Shown here: positions 12,901 through 24,328 of the stretch, piece after piece
Layout: every line of letters begins with the position of its first letter
Position numbering within the stretch: the stretch's first letter is position 1
Assembly: GCF_029227915.1 (NCBI RefSeq)
Contig: NC_079879.1
Location: 372,001 to 436,000, forward strand
Direction: 5' to 3'
Source of the DNA: Hydractinia symbiolongicarpus
Taxonomy: Eukaryota > Cnidaria > Hydrozoa > Anthoathecata > Hydractiniidae
Length of the DNA stretch: 64,000 nucleotides
Position numbers and translations under genes: made by a program
Notes under the pieces: generated by a model
Told to the model about the DNA's origin: nothing
What the model saw: the letters and a program-made list of their open reading frames with translations, nothing else
The model's database searches: none

Positions 12901-15027
12901 CCCGGCCCGTATAGTCGAATGTATACAAAGAAAGTAAACAGGGAGTAAACTCATTTCCCGAACGATTTTTTAAATTAATTTTTTAACACTAAAACGCATA
13001 AGACTTGTAGTTTTTAAAAATGATTTCATTTTTGATGAGACGCTGATTAAAAGGAGTTTAATCGCCGGCAAACGAAAACCCGCGATTTCCCGTATATCCC
13101 GGACTCGGCCCGAATAGTCGAATGTATACAAAAAAAGTACCCAGGGAGTAAACTCATTTCCCGAACGATTTTTTAAATTATTTTTTCACCACCAAAACGC
13201 ATGAGACTTGTAGTTTTCAAAAATGATTTTATTTTTGATGAGACGCTGAATAATAGGAGTTTAATCTCCGGCAAACAAAAACCCGCGATTTCCCGTAAAT
13301 CCGGGATCCGGCCGGTATAGTCAAAAGTGTACAAAGAAAGTACCCAAGGAGTAAATTCATTTCCCGAACGATTCTTTAAATTATTTTTTCACCACAAAAA
13401 CGCATGAGATTTGTAGTTTTCAAAAATGATTTCATTTTTGATGAGACGCTGAATAAAAGGAGTTTAATCTCTGGCAAACGAAAACCCGTGATTTCCCGTA
13501 AATCCCGGACCCGGCCCGTATAGTCAAAAGTACAAAAAGAAAGTACGCAGGGAGTAAACTCATTTCCTGAACGATTCTTTAAATATTTTTTTCACCACTA
13601 AAACGCATGAGACTTGTAGTTTTCAAAAATGATTTCATTTTTGATGAGACGCTGAATAAAAGGAGATAATTCGCCGGCAAACGAAAACCCGCGATTTCCC
13701 GTATATCCCGGACTCGGCCCGTATAGTCGAATGTATACAAAGAAAGTACCCAGGGCTTAAACTCATTTCCCGAACGATTTTTTAAATTATTTTTTCACCA
13801 CTAAAACGCATGAGACTTGTAGTTTTCAAAAATGATTTCATTTTTGATGAGACGCTGAATAAAAGGAGTTTAATCGCCGGCAAACGAAAACCCGCGATTT
13901 CCCGTATATCCCGGACTCGGCCCGTATAGTCGAATGTATACAAAGAATGTACCCAGGGAGTAAACTCATTTCCCGAACGATTTTTTAAATTATTATTTCA
14001 CCACCAAAACGCATGAGACTTGTAGTTTTCAAAAATGATTTCATTTTTAATGAGACGCTGAATAAAAGGAGTTTAATCTCCGGCAAACGAAAACCCGCGA
14101 TTTCCCGTAAATCCGGGACCCTGCCCATATAGTCAAAAGTATACAAAGTAAGTACGCAGGGAGTAAACTCATTTCCCGAACGATTCTTTAAATTATTTTT
14201 TTACCACTAAAACGCATGAAACTTGTAATTTTCAAAAATGATTTCATTTTTGATGAGACGCTGAGTAAAAGGAGTTTAATCGCCGGCAAACGAAAACTCG
14301 CGATTTCCCGTAAATCCCGGACTCGGCCCGTATAGTCAAAAGTATACAAAGAAAGTACCCAGGGAGTAAACTCATTTCCCGAACGATTCTTTAAATTATT
14401 TTTTCACCACTAAAACGCATGAGACTTGTAGTTTTTAAAAATGATTTCATTTTTGATGAAACGCTGAATAAAAGGAGTTTAATCGCCGGCAAACGAAAAC
14501 CCGCGACTTCCCGTATATCCCAGACCCGGCCCGTATAGTCGAATGTATACAAAGAAAGTACCCAGGGAGTAAACTCATTTCCCGAACGATTTTTTAAATT
14601 ATTTTTTCACCACTAAAACGCATGAGACTTGTAGTTTTCAAAAATGATTTCATTTTTGTTGGAACGCCGAATAAAAGGAGTTTAATCTCCGGCAAACAAA
14701 AACCCGCGATTTCCCGTACATCCCGGACCCGGCCCGTATAGTCGAATGTATACAAAGAAAGTAAACAGGGAGTAAACTCATTTCCCGAACGATTTTTTAA
14801 ATTAATTTTTTACCACTAAAACGCATAAGACTTGTAGTTTTCAAAAATGATTTCATTTTTGATGAGACGCTGATTAAAAGGAGTTTAATCGCCGGCAAAC
14901 GAAAACCCGCGATTTCCCGTATATCCCGGACTCGGCCCGAATAGTCGAATGTATACAAAAAAAGTACCCAGGGAGTAAACTCATTTCCCGAACGATTTTT
15001 TAAATTATTTTTTCACCACCAAAACGC
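9953..15027 (+). repeat. 25-monomer (5,075-bp) HOR, copy 2
   Basis: Same monomer order as 4878-9952 at a constant offset of 5,075 bp, with cassettes at 11577-13403 and 13404-15027 (continuing with F at 15028-15230). The right boundary differs from copy 1, since F and then an L-like monomer with gctaaatgaaagg follow before the next J at 15434. Confidence 0.92.
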
Positions 15028-15839
15028 ATGAGACTTGTAGTTTTCAAAAATGATTTTATTTTTGATGAGACGCTGAATAATAGGAGTTTAATCTCCGGCA
15101 AACAAAAACCCGCGATTTCCCGTAAATCCGGGACCCGGCCGGTATAGTCAAAAGTGTACAAAGAAAGTACCCAAGGAGTAAATTCATTTCCCGAACGATT
15201 CTTTAAATTATTTTTTCACCACTAAAACGCATGAGACTTGTAGTTTTCAAAAGTGATTTCATTTTTGATGAGACGCTAAATGAAAGGAGTTTAATCGCCG
15301 GCAAACGAAAACCCGCGATTTCCCGTATATCCCGGACTCGGCCAGTATAGTCGAATGTATACAAAGAAAGTACCCACGGAGTAAACTCATTTCCCGAACG
15401 ATTTTTTAAATTATTATTTCACCACCAAAACGCATGAGACTTGTAGTTTTCAAAAATGATTTCATTTTTGATGAGACGCTGAATAAAAGGAGTTTAATCT
15501 CCGGCAAACGAAAACCCGCGATTTCCCGTAAATCCGGGACCCGGCCTGTACAGTCAAAAGTATACAAAGAAAGTACGCAGGGAGTAAACTCATTTCCCGA
15601 ACGATTTTTTAAATTATTATTTCACCACCAAAACGCATGAGACTTGTAGTTTTCAAAAATGATTTCATTTTTGATGAGACGCTGAATAAAAGGAGTTTAA
15701 TCTCCGGCAAACGAAAACCCGCAATTTCCCGTAAATCCCGGACCCGGCCTGTATAGTCGAACGTATACAAAGAAAGTAAACAGGGAGTAAACTCATTTCC
15801 CGAACGATTTTTTTAATTATTATTTCACCACCAAAACGC
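15028..15839 (+). repeat. F, L-like, J and K monomers (third, broken HOR start)
   Basis: F at 15028, an L relative with gctaaatgaaagg and ccagtatag at 15231, J at 15434 and K (cccgcaattt, gaacg) at 15637. The same four-monomer series occurs at 35695-36506 and 40769-41580, so this is a fixed transition between the cassette zone and the J/K zone. Confidence 0.8.
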
Positions 15840-16651
15840 ATGAGACTTGTAGTTTTCAAAAATGATTTCATTTTTAATGAGACGCTGAATAAAAGGAGTT
15901 TAATCTCCGGCAAACGAAAACCCGCGATTTCCCGTAAATCCGGGACCCGGCCTGTATAGTCAAAAGTATACAAAGAAAGTACGCAGGGAGTAAACTCATT
16001 TCCCGAACGATTCTTTAAATTATTTTTTTACCACTAAAACGCATGAAACTTGTAATTTTCAAAAATGATTTCATTTTTGATGAGACGCTGAATAAAAGGA
16101 GTTTAATCGCCGGCAAACGAAAACTCGCGATTTCCCGTAAATCACGGACTCGGCCCGTATAGTCAAAAGTATACAAAGAAAGTACCCAGGGAGTAAACTC
16201 ATTTCCCGAACGATTCTTTAAATTATTTTTTCACCACTAAAACGCATGAGACTTGTAGTTTTTAAAAATGATTTCATTTTTGATGAGACGCTGAATAAAA
16301 GGAGTTTAATCGCCGGCAAACGAAAACCCGCGACTTAGCGTATATCCCAGACTCGGCCCGTATAGTCGAATGTATACAAAGAAAGTACCCAGGGAGTAAA
16401 CTCATTTCCCGAACGATTTTTTGAATTATTTTTTCACCACTAAAACGCATGAGACTTGTAGTTTTCAAAAATGATTTCATTTTTGATGGAACGCCGAATA
16501 AAAGGAGTTTAATCTCCGGCAAACAAAAACCCGCGATTTCCCGTAAATCCCGGACCCGGCCCGTATAGTCGAATGTATACAAAGAAAGTAAACAGGGAGT
16601 AAACTCATTTCCCGAACGATTTTTTTAATTTATTTTTTACCACTAAAACGC

Positions 16652-16854
16652 ATAAGACTTGTAGTTTTCAAAAATGATTTCATTTTTGATGAGACGCTGA
16701 ATAAAAGGAGTTTAATCTCCGGCAAACAAAAACCCGCGATTTCCCTTAAATCCGGGACCCGGCCGGTATAGTCAAAAGTGTACAAAGAAAGTACCCAAGG
16801 AGTAAATTCATTTCCCGAACGATTCTTTAAATTATTTTTTCACCACTAAAACGC
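16652..16854 (+). repeat. Hybrid E/F monomer
   Basis: It starts with the E marker ataagac but continues with F markers (aaacaaaaac, ccgggacccggccggtatag, acccaagg, taaattc). Where the cassette is intact, E and F are separate neighbours. It also has a private change, ttcccttaaat. Confidence 0.75.
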
Positions 16855-17057
16855 ATGAGACTTGTAGTTTTCAAAAATGATTTTATTTTTGATGAGACGC
16901 TGAATAAAAGGAGTTAATTCGCCGGCAAACGAAAACCCGCGATTTCCCGTATATCCCGGACTCGGCCCGTATAGTCGAATGTATACAAAGAAAGTACCCA
17001 GGGCTTAAACTCATTTCCCGAACGATTTTTTAAATTATTTTTTCACCACTAAAACGC
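16855..17057 (+). repeat. Hybrid F/H monomer lacking G between
   Basis: The head is F-like (gattttattt), while the rest is H (gagttaattcgcc, agggcttaaac). Type G, which normally sits between F and H, is absent. This is consistent with a deletion of two monomer lengths by in-register exchange. Confidence 0.7.
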
Positions 17058-17869
17058 ATGAGACTTGTAGTTTTCAAAAATGATTTCATTTTTGATGAGA
17101 CGCTGAATAAAAGGAGTTTAATCGCCGGCAAACGAAAACCCGCGATTTCCCGTATATCCCGGACTCGGCCCGTATAGTCGAATGTATACAAAGAATGTAC
17201 CCAGGGAGTAAACTCATTTCCCGAACGATTTTTTAAATTATTATTTCACCACCAAAACGCATGAGACTTGTAGTTTTCAAAAATGATTTCATTTTTAATG
17301 AGACGCTGAATAAAAGGAGTTTAATCTCCGGCAAACGAAAACCCGCGATTTCCCGTAAATCCGGGACCCTGCCCGTATAGTCAAAAGTATACAAAGAAAG
17401 TACGCAGGGAGTAAACTCATTTCCCGAACGATTCTTTAAATTATTTTTTTACCACTAAAACGTATGAAACTTGTAATTTTCAAAAATGATTTCATTTTTG
17501 ATGAGACGCTGAATAAAAGGAGTTTAATCGCCGGCAAACGAAAACTCGCGATTTCCCGTAAATCACGGACTCGGCCCGTATAGTCAAAAGTATACAAAGA
17601 AAGTACCCAGGGAGTAAACTCATTTCCCGAACGATTCTTTAAATTATTTTTTCACCACTAAAACGCATGAGACTTGTAGTTTTTAAAAATGATTTCATTT
17701 TTGATGAGACGCTGAATAAAAGGAGTTTAATCGCCGGCAAACGAAAACCCGCGACTTAGCGTATATCCCAGACTCGGCCCGTATAGTCGAATGTATACAA
17801 AGAAAGTACCCAGGGAGTAAACTCATTTCCCGAACGATTTTTTGAATTATTTTTTCACCACTAAAACGC

Positions 17870-18072
17870 ATGAGACTTGTAGTTTTCAAAAATGATTTCA
17901 TTTTTGATGGAACGCTGAATAAAAGGAGTTTAATCGCCGGCAAACGAAAACCCGCGATTTCCCGTATATCCCGGACTCGGCCCGAATAGTCGAATGTATA
18001 CAAAAAAAGTACCCAGGGAGTAAACTCATTTCCCGAACGATTTTTTAAATTATTTTTTCACCACCAAAACGC
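17870..18072 (+). repeat. Hybrid D/E monomer
   Basis: The head carries the D marker gatggaacg. From gctgaataaaagg onward it is E (cgccgg, cccgaatagtcg, caaaaaaagt), and it is followed directly by F at 18073. Intact cassettes have D and E as separate monomers, so one monomer has been lost. Confidence 0.75.
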
Positions 18073-18275
18073 ATGAGACTTGTAGTTTTCAAAAATGATT
18101 TTATTTTTGATGAGACGCTGAATAATAGGAGTTTAATCTCCGGCAAACAAAAACCCGCGATTTCCCGTAAATCCGGGACCCGGGCGGTATAGTCAAAAGT
18201 GTACAAAGAAAGTACCCAAGGAGTAAATTCATTTCCCGAACGATTCTTTAAATTATTTTTTCACCACTAAAACGC

Positions 18276-20711
18276 ATGAGACTTGTAGTTTTTAAAAATG
18301 ATTTCATTTTTGATGAGACGCTGAATAAAAGGAGTTTAATCTCCGGCAAACGAAAACCCGCGATTTCCCGTATATCCCGGACTCGGCCCGTATAGTCGAA
18401 TGTATACAAAGCAAGTACCCAGGGAGTAAACTTATTTCCTGAACGATTTTTTAAATTATTTTTTCACCACTAAAACGCATGAGACTTGTAGTTTTTAAAA
18501 ATGATTTCATTTTTGATGACACGCCGAATAAAAGGAGTTTAATCTCCGGCAAACAAAAACCCGCGATTTCCCGTAAATCCCGGACCCTGCCCGTATAGTC
18601 GAATGTTTACAAAGAAAGTAAACTGGGAGTAAACTCATTTCCCGAACGATTTTTTAAATTAATTTTTTACCACTAAAACGCATAAGACTTGTAGTTTTCA
18701 AAAATGATTTCATTTTTGATGAGACGCTGAATAAAAGGAGTTTAATCGCCGGCAAACGAAAACCCGCGATTTCCCGTAAATCCCGGACTCGGCCCGTATA
18801 GTCAAAAGTGTAGAAAGAAAGTACCCAGGGAGTAAACTCATTTCCCGAACGATTCTTTAAATTATTTTTTCAGCACTAAGACGCATGAGACTTGTAGTTT
18901 TCAAAAATGATTTCATTTTTGATGAGACGCTGAATAAAAGGAGTTTAATCTCCGGCAAACAAAAACCCGCGATTTCCCGTAAATCCGGGACCCGGCCGGT
19001 ATAGTCAAAAGTGTACAAAGAAAGTACCCAAGGAGTAAATTCATTTCCCGAACGATTCTTTAAATTATTTTTTCACCACTAAAACGCATGAGACTTGTAG
19101 TTTTTAAAAATGATTTCATTTTTGATGAAACGCTGAATAAAAGGAGTTCAATCTCCGGCAAACGAAAACCCGCGATTTCCCGTATATCCCGGACTCGGCC
19201 CGTATAGTCGAATGTATACAAAGCAAGTACCCAGGGAGTAAACTTATTTCCTGAACGATTTTTTAAATTATTTTTTCACCACTAAAACGCATGAGACTTG
19301 TAGTTTTTAAAAATGATTTCATTTTTGATGACACGCCGAATAAAAGGAGTTTAATCTCCCGCAAACAAAAACCCGCGATTTCCCGTAAATCCCGGACCCT
19401 GCCCGTATAGTCGAATGTTTACAAAGAAAGTAAACTGGAAGTAAACTCATTTCCCGAACGATTTTTTAAATTAATTTTTTACCACTAAAACGCATAAGAC
19501 TTGTAGTTTTCAAAAATGATTTCATTTTTGATGAGACGCTGAATAAAAGGAGTTTAATCGCCGGCAAACGAAAACCCGCGATTTCCCGTAAATCCCGGAC
19601 TCGGCCCGTATAGTCAAAAGTGTAGAAAGAAAGTACCCAGGGAGTAAACTCATTTCCCGAACGATTCTTTAAATTATTTTTTCAGCACTAAAACGCATGA
19701 GACTTGTAGTTTTCAAAAATGATTTCATTTTTGATGAGACGCTGAATAAAAGGAGTTTAATCTCCGGCAAACAAAAACCCGCGATTTCCCGTAAATCCGG
19801 GACCCGGCCGGTATAGTCAAAAGTGTACAAAGAAAGTACCCAAGGAGTAAATTCATTTCCCGAACGATTCTTTAAATTATTTTTTCACCACTAAAACGCA
19901 TGAGACTTGTAGTTTTTAAAAATGATTTCATTTTTGATGAGACGCTGAATAAAAGGAGTTTAATCTCCGGCAAACGAAAACCCGCGATTTCCCGTATATC
20001 CCGGACTCGGCCCGTATAGTCGAATGTATACAAAGCAAGTACCCAGGGAGTAAACTTATTTCCTGAACGATTTTTTAACTTATTTTTTCACCACTAAAAC
20101 GCATGAGACTTGTAGTTTTTAAAAATGATTTCATTTTTGATGACACGCCGAATAAAAGGAGTTTAATCTCCGGCAAACAAAAACCCGCGATTTCCCGTAA
20201 ATCCCGGACCCTGCCCGTATAGTCGAATGTATACAAAGAAAGTAAACTGGGAGTAAACTCATTTCCCGAACGATTTTTTAAATTAATTTTTTACCACTAA
20301 AACGCATAAGACTTGTAGTTTTCAAAAATGATTTCATTTTTGATGAGACGCTGAATAAAAGGAGTTTAATCGCTGGCAAACGAAAACCCGCGATTTCCCG
20401 TAAATCCCGGACTCGGCCCGTATAGTCAAAAGTGTAGAAAGAAAGTACCCAGGGAGTAAACTCATTTCCCGAACGATTCTTTAAATTATTTTTTCAGCAC
20501 TAAAACGCATGAGACTTGTAGTTTTCAAAAATGATTTCATTTTTGATGAGACGCTGAATAAAAGGAGTTTAATCTCCGGCAAACGAAAACCCGTGATTTC
20601 CCGTAAATCCCGGACCCGGCTCGTATAGTCAAAAGTACACAAAGAAAGTACGCAGGGAGTAAACTCATTTCCCGAACGATTCTTTAAATTATTTTTTCAC
20701 CACTAAAACGC
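18276..20711 (+). repeat. 4-monomer (812-bp) HOR in three copies
   Basis: Copies start at 18276, 19088 and 19900. Each has a gtttttaaaaatg monomer with aaagcaagtaccc and cttatttcctg, then a gatgacacgccg monomer with ccctgccc and gtaaactgg, then an ataagac monomer with gtgtagaaag, then an F-like monomer with ccggtatag. The marker gacacgcc lies at 18518, 19330 and 20142, exactly 812 bp apart. The fourth monomer of the third copy (20509) has an F-like head but turns into type O (cccgtg, ggctcgtatag, tacac), marking the right edge of the expansion. Confidence 0.9.
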
Positions 20712-23700
20712 ATGAGACTTGTAGTTTTCAAAAATGATTTCGTTTTGGATGAGTCGCTGAATAAAAGAAGTTTAATCGCCGGCAAACGAAAACCCGCGAT
20801 TTCCCGTAAATCCCGGGCTTGGCCCGTATAGTCGAGTGTACACAAAGAAAGTACGCAGGGAGTAAACTCATTTCCCGAACGATTCTTTAAATTATTTTTT
20901 CACCACTAAAACGCATGAGACTTGTAGTTTTCAAAAATGATTTCATGTTTGATGAGACGCTGAATAAAAGGAGTTTAATCGCCAGCAAACGAAAACCAGC
21001 GATTTCCCGTAAATCCCGGACTCGGCCCGTATAGTCGAATGTATACAAAGAAAGTAAACTGCGAGTAAACTCATTTCCCGAACGATTTTTTAAATTAATT
21101 TTTTACCACTAAAACGCATAAGACTTGTAGTTTTCAAAAATGATTTCATTTTTTATGAGACGCTGAATAAAAGGAGTTTAATCGCCGGCAAACGAAAACC
21201 CGCGATTTCCCGTAAATCCCGGACTCGGCCCGTATAGTCAAAAGTGTAGAAAGAAAGTACCCAGGGAGTAAACTCATTTCCCGAACGATTCTTTAAATTA
21301 TTTTTTCAGCACTAAAACGCATGAGACTTTTAGTTTTCAAAAATGATTTCATTTTTGATGAGACGCTGAATAAAAGGAGTTTAATCGCCGGCAAACGAAA
21401 ACCCGCAATTTCCCGTAAATCCCGGACTCGGCCCGTATAGTCAAAAGTGTACAAAGAAAGTACCCAGGGAGTAAACTCATTTTCCGAACAATTTTTTAAA
21501 TTATTTTTTCACCACTAAGACGCATGAGACTTTTAGTTTTCAAAAATGATTTCATTTTTGATGAGACGCTGAATAAAAGGAGTTTAATCTCCGGCAAACG
21601 AAAACCCGTGATTTCCTGTAAATCCCGGACCCGGCTCGTATAGTCAAAAGTACACAAAGAAAGTACGCAGGGAGTAAACTCATTTCCCGAACGATTCTTT
21701 AAATTATTTTTTCACCACTAAAACGCATGAGACTTGTAGTTTTCAAAAATGATTTCGTTTTGGATGAGTGGCTAAATAAAAGAAGTTTAATTGCCGGCAA
21801 ACGAAAACCGGCGATTTCCCGTAAATCCCGGGCTTGGCCCGTATAGTCGAGTGTATACAAAGAAAGTACCCAGGGAGTAAACTCATTTTCCGAACAATTT
21901 TTTAAATTATTTTTTCACCACTAAGACGCATGAGACTTTTAGTTTTCAAAAATGATTTCATTTTTGATGAGACGCTGAATAAAAGGAGTTTAATCGCCGG
22001 CAAACGAAAACCAGCGATTTCCCGTAAATCCCGGACTCGGCCCGTATAGTCAAAAGTGTACAAAGAAAGTACCCAGGGAGTAAACTCATTTCCCGAACGA
22101 TTCTTTAAATTATTTTTTTACCACAAAAACGCATGAGACTTGTAGTTTTCAAAAATGATTTCATTTTTGATGAGACGCTGAATAAAAGGAGTTTAATCTC
22201 CGGCAAACGAAAACCCGTGATTTCCCGTAAATCCCGGACCCGGCCCGTATAGTCAAAAGTACACAAAGAAAGCACGCAGGGAGTAATCTCATTTTCCGAA
22301 CGATTCTTTAAATAATTTTTTCACCACTAAAACGCATGAGACTTGTAGTTTTCAAAAATGATTTCATTTTTGATGAGACGCTGAATAAAAGGAGTTTATT
22401 CGCCGGCAAACGAAAAACCGCGATTTCCCGTATATCCCGGACTCGGCCCGTATAGTCGAGTGTATACAAAGAAAGTACCCAGGGAGTAAACTCATTTTCC
22501 GAACAATTTTTTAAATTATTTTTTCACCACTAAGACGCATGAGACTTTTAGTTTTCATAAATGATTTCATTTTTGATGAGACGCTGAATAAAAGGAGTTT
22601 AATCGCCGGCAAACGAAAACCCGCGATTTCCCGTAAATCCCGGACTCGGTCCGTATAGTCAAAAGTGTAGAAAGAAAGTACCCAGGGAGTAAACTCATTT
22701 ACCGAACGATTCTTTAAATTATTTTTTCACCACTAAAACGCATGAGACTTGTAGTTTTCAAAAATGATTTCATTTTTGATGAGACGCTGAATAAAAGGAG
22801 TTTAATCTCCGGCAAACGAAAACCCGTGATTTCCCGTAAATCCCGGACCCGGCCCGTATAGTCAAAAGTACACAAAGAAAGTACGCAGGGAGTAAACTCA
22901 TTTCCCGAACGATTCTTTAAATTACTTTTTCACCACTGAAACGCATGAGACTTGTAGTTTTCAAAAATGATTTCGTTTTGGATGAGTCGCTGAATAAAAG
23001 AAGTTTAATCGCCGGCAAACGAAAACCCGCATTTTCCCGTAAATCCCGGACTCGGCCCGTATAGTCAAAAGTGTACAAAGAAAGTACCCAGGGAGTAAAC
23101 TCATTTTTCGAACAATTTTTTAAATTATTTTTTCACCACTAAGACGCATGAGACTTTTAGTTTTCAAAAATGATTTCATTTTTGATGAGACGCTGAATAA
23201 AAGGAGTTTAATCGCCGGCAAACGAAAACCCGCGATTTCCCGTATAGCCCGGACTCGGCCCGTATAGTCGAATGTATACAAAGAAAGTACCCAGGGAGTA
23301 AACTCATTTCCCGAACGATTTTTTAAATTATTATTTCACCACTAAGACGCATGAGACTTTTAGTTTTCAGAAATGATTTCATTTTTGATGAGACGCTGAA
23401 TAAAAGGAGTTTAATCGCCGGCAAACGAAAACCCGCGATTTCCCGTAAATCCCGGACTCGGCCCGTATAGTCAAAAGTATACAAAGAAAGTACCCAGGGA
23501 GTAAACTCATTTCCCGAACGATTCTTTAAATTATTTTTTCACCACTAAAACGCATGAGACTTGTAGTTTTCAAAAATGATTTCATTTTTGATGAGACGCT
23601 GAATAAAAGGAGTTTAATCTCCGGCAAACGAAAACCCGTGATTTCCCGTAAATCCCGGCCCCGGCCCGTATAGTCAAAAGTACACAAAGAAAGTACGCAG

Positions 23701-24162
23701 GGAGTAAACTCATTTCCCGAACGATTCTTTAAATTATTTTTTCACCACTAAAACGCATGAGACTTGTAGTTTTCAAAAATGATTTCGTTTTGGATGAGTC
23801 GCTGAATAAAAGAAGTTTAATCGCCGGCAAACGAAAACCCGCGATTTCCCGTAAATCCCAGGCTTGGCCCGTATAGTCGAGTGTATACAAAGAAAGTACC
23901 CAGGGAGTAAACTCATTTTCCGAACAATTTTTTAAATTATTTTTTCACCACTAAGACGCATGAGACTTTTAGTTTTCAAAAATGATTTCATTTTTGATGA
24001 GACGCTGAATAAAAGGAGTTTAATCGCCGGCAAACGAAAACCCGCGATTTCCCGTAAATCCCGGACTCGGCTCGTATAGTCAAAAGTGTACAAAGAAAGT
24101 ACCCAGGGAGTAAACTCATTTCCCGAACGATTCTTTAAATTATTTTTTCACCACTAAAACGC
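20712..24162 (+). repeat. M-N-O trimer zone, 17 monomers
   Basis: M types (gttttggatgag) lie at 20712, 21727, 22945 and 23757. N types (taagacgcatgagactttta) lie at 21930, 22539, 23148, 23351 and 23960. O types (cccgtg, tacac) lie at 22133, 22742 and 23554. The M-N-O order repeats with a 609-bp rhythm, broken by an extra N (23351) and by hybrids such as 21524 (N head, O tail) and 22945 (M head with cccgcatttt tail). Monomers 20915-21523 are other mixtures, for example catgtttgatgag at 20915. Confidence 0.72.
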
Positions 24163-24328
24163 ATGAGACGCTGAATAAAAGGAGTTTAATCTCCGGCAAA
24201 CGAAAACCCGTGATTTCCCGTAAATCCCGGACCCGGCCCGTATAGTCAAAAGTACACAAAGAAAGTACGCAGGGAGTAAACTCATTTCCCGAACGATTCT
24301 TTAAATTATTTTTTCACCACAAAAACGC
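24163..24328 (+). repeat. 166-bp truncated monomer (37-bp internal deletion)
   Basis: This type O monomer reads gcatgagacgctgaat, going directly from position 7 to position 45. The missing 37 bp comprise one copy of atgagac and the 30 bp between the two atgagac copies found in normal monomers, including the whole dyad. Its counterpart at 28185 is full length. It is the only monomer in the window with a deletion larger than one base. Confidence 0.93.

Larger units (their letters stand above)
15840..18072 (+). repeat. Shortened cassettes with hybrid monomers, 7-monomer offset
   Basis: A, B, C and D at 15840-16651 are followed by an E/F hybrid (16652), an F/H hybrid (16855) and I (17058). A, B and C then recur at 17261-17869 at an offset of 1,421 bp (7 x 203), and a D/E hybrid ends the segment at 17870. 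Both passages share the unusual cgacttagcg (near 16331 and 17752) and gaattattttttcacc. The nine-monomer cassette has thus been reduced to seven and then fewer by exact one- or two-monomer losses. Confidence 0.78.

Noticed and set aside
15665-15973. Minus-strand frames of 61-106 codons spanning about one and a half monomers
   Set aside because: They cross monomer borders, start and stop wherever type-specific substitutions fall, and include the same repeat segment twice in different frames. No domain or motif is recognisable.
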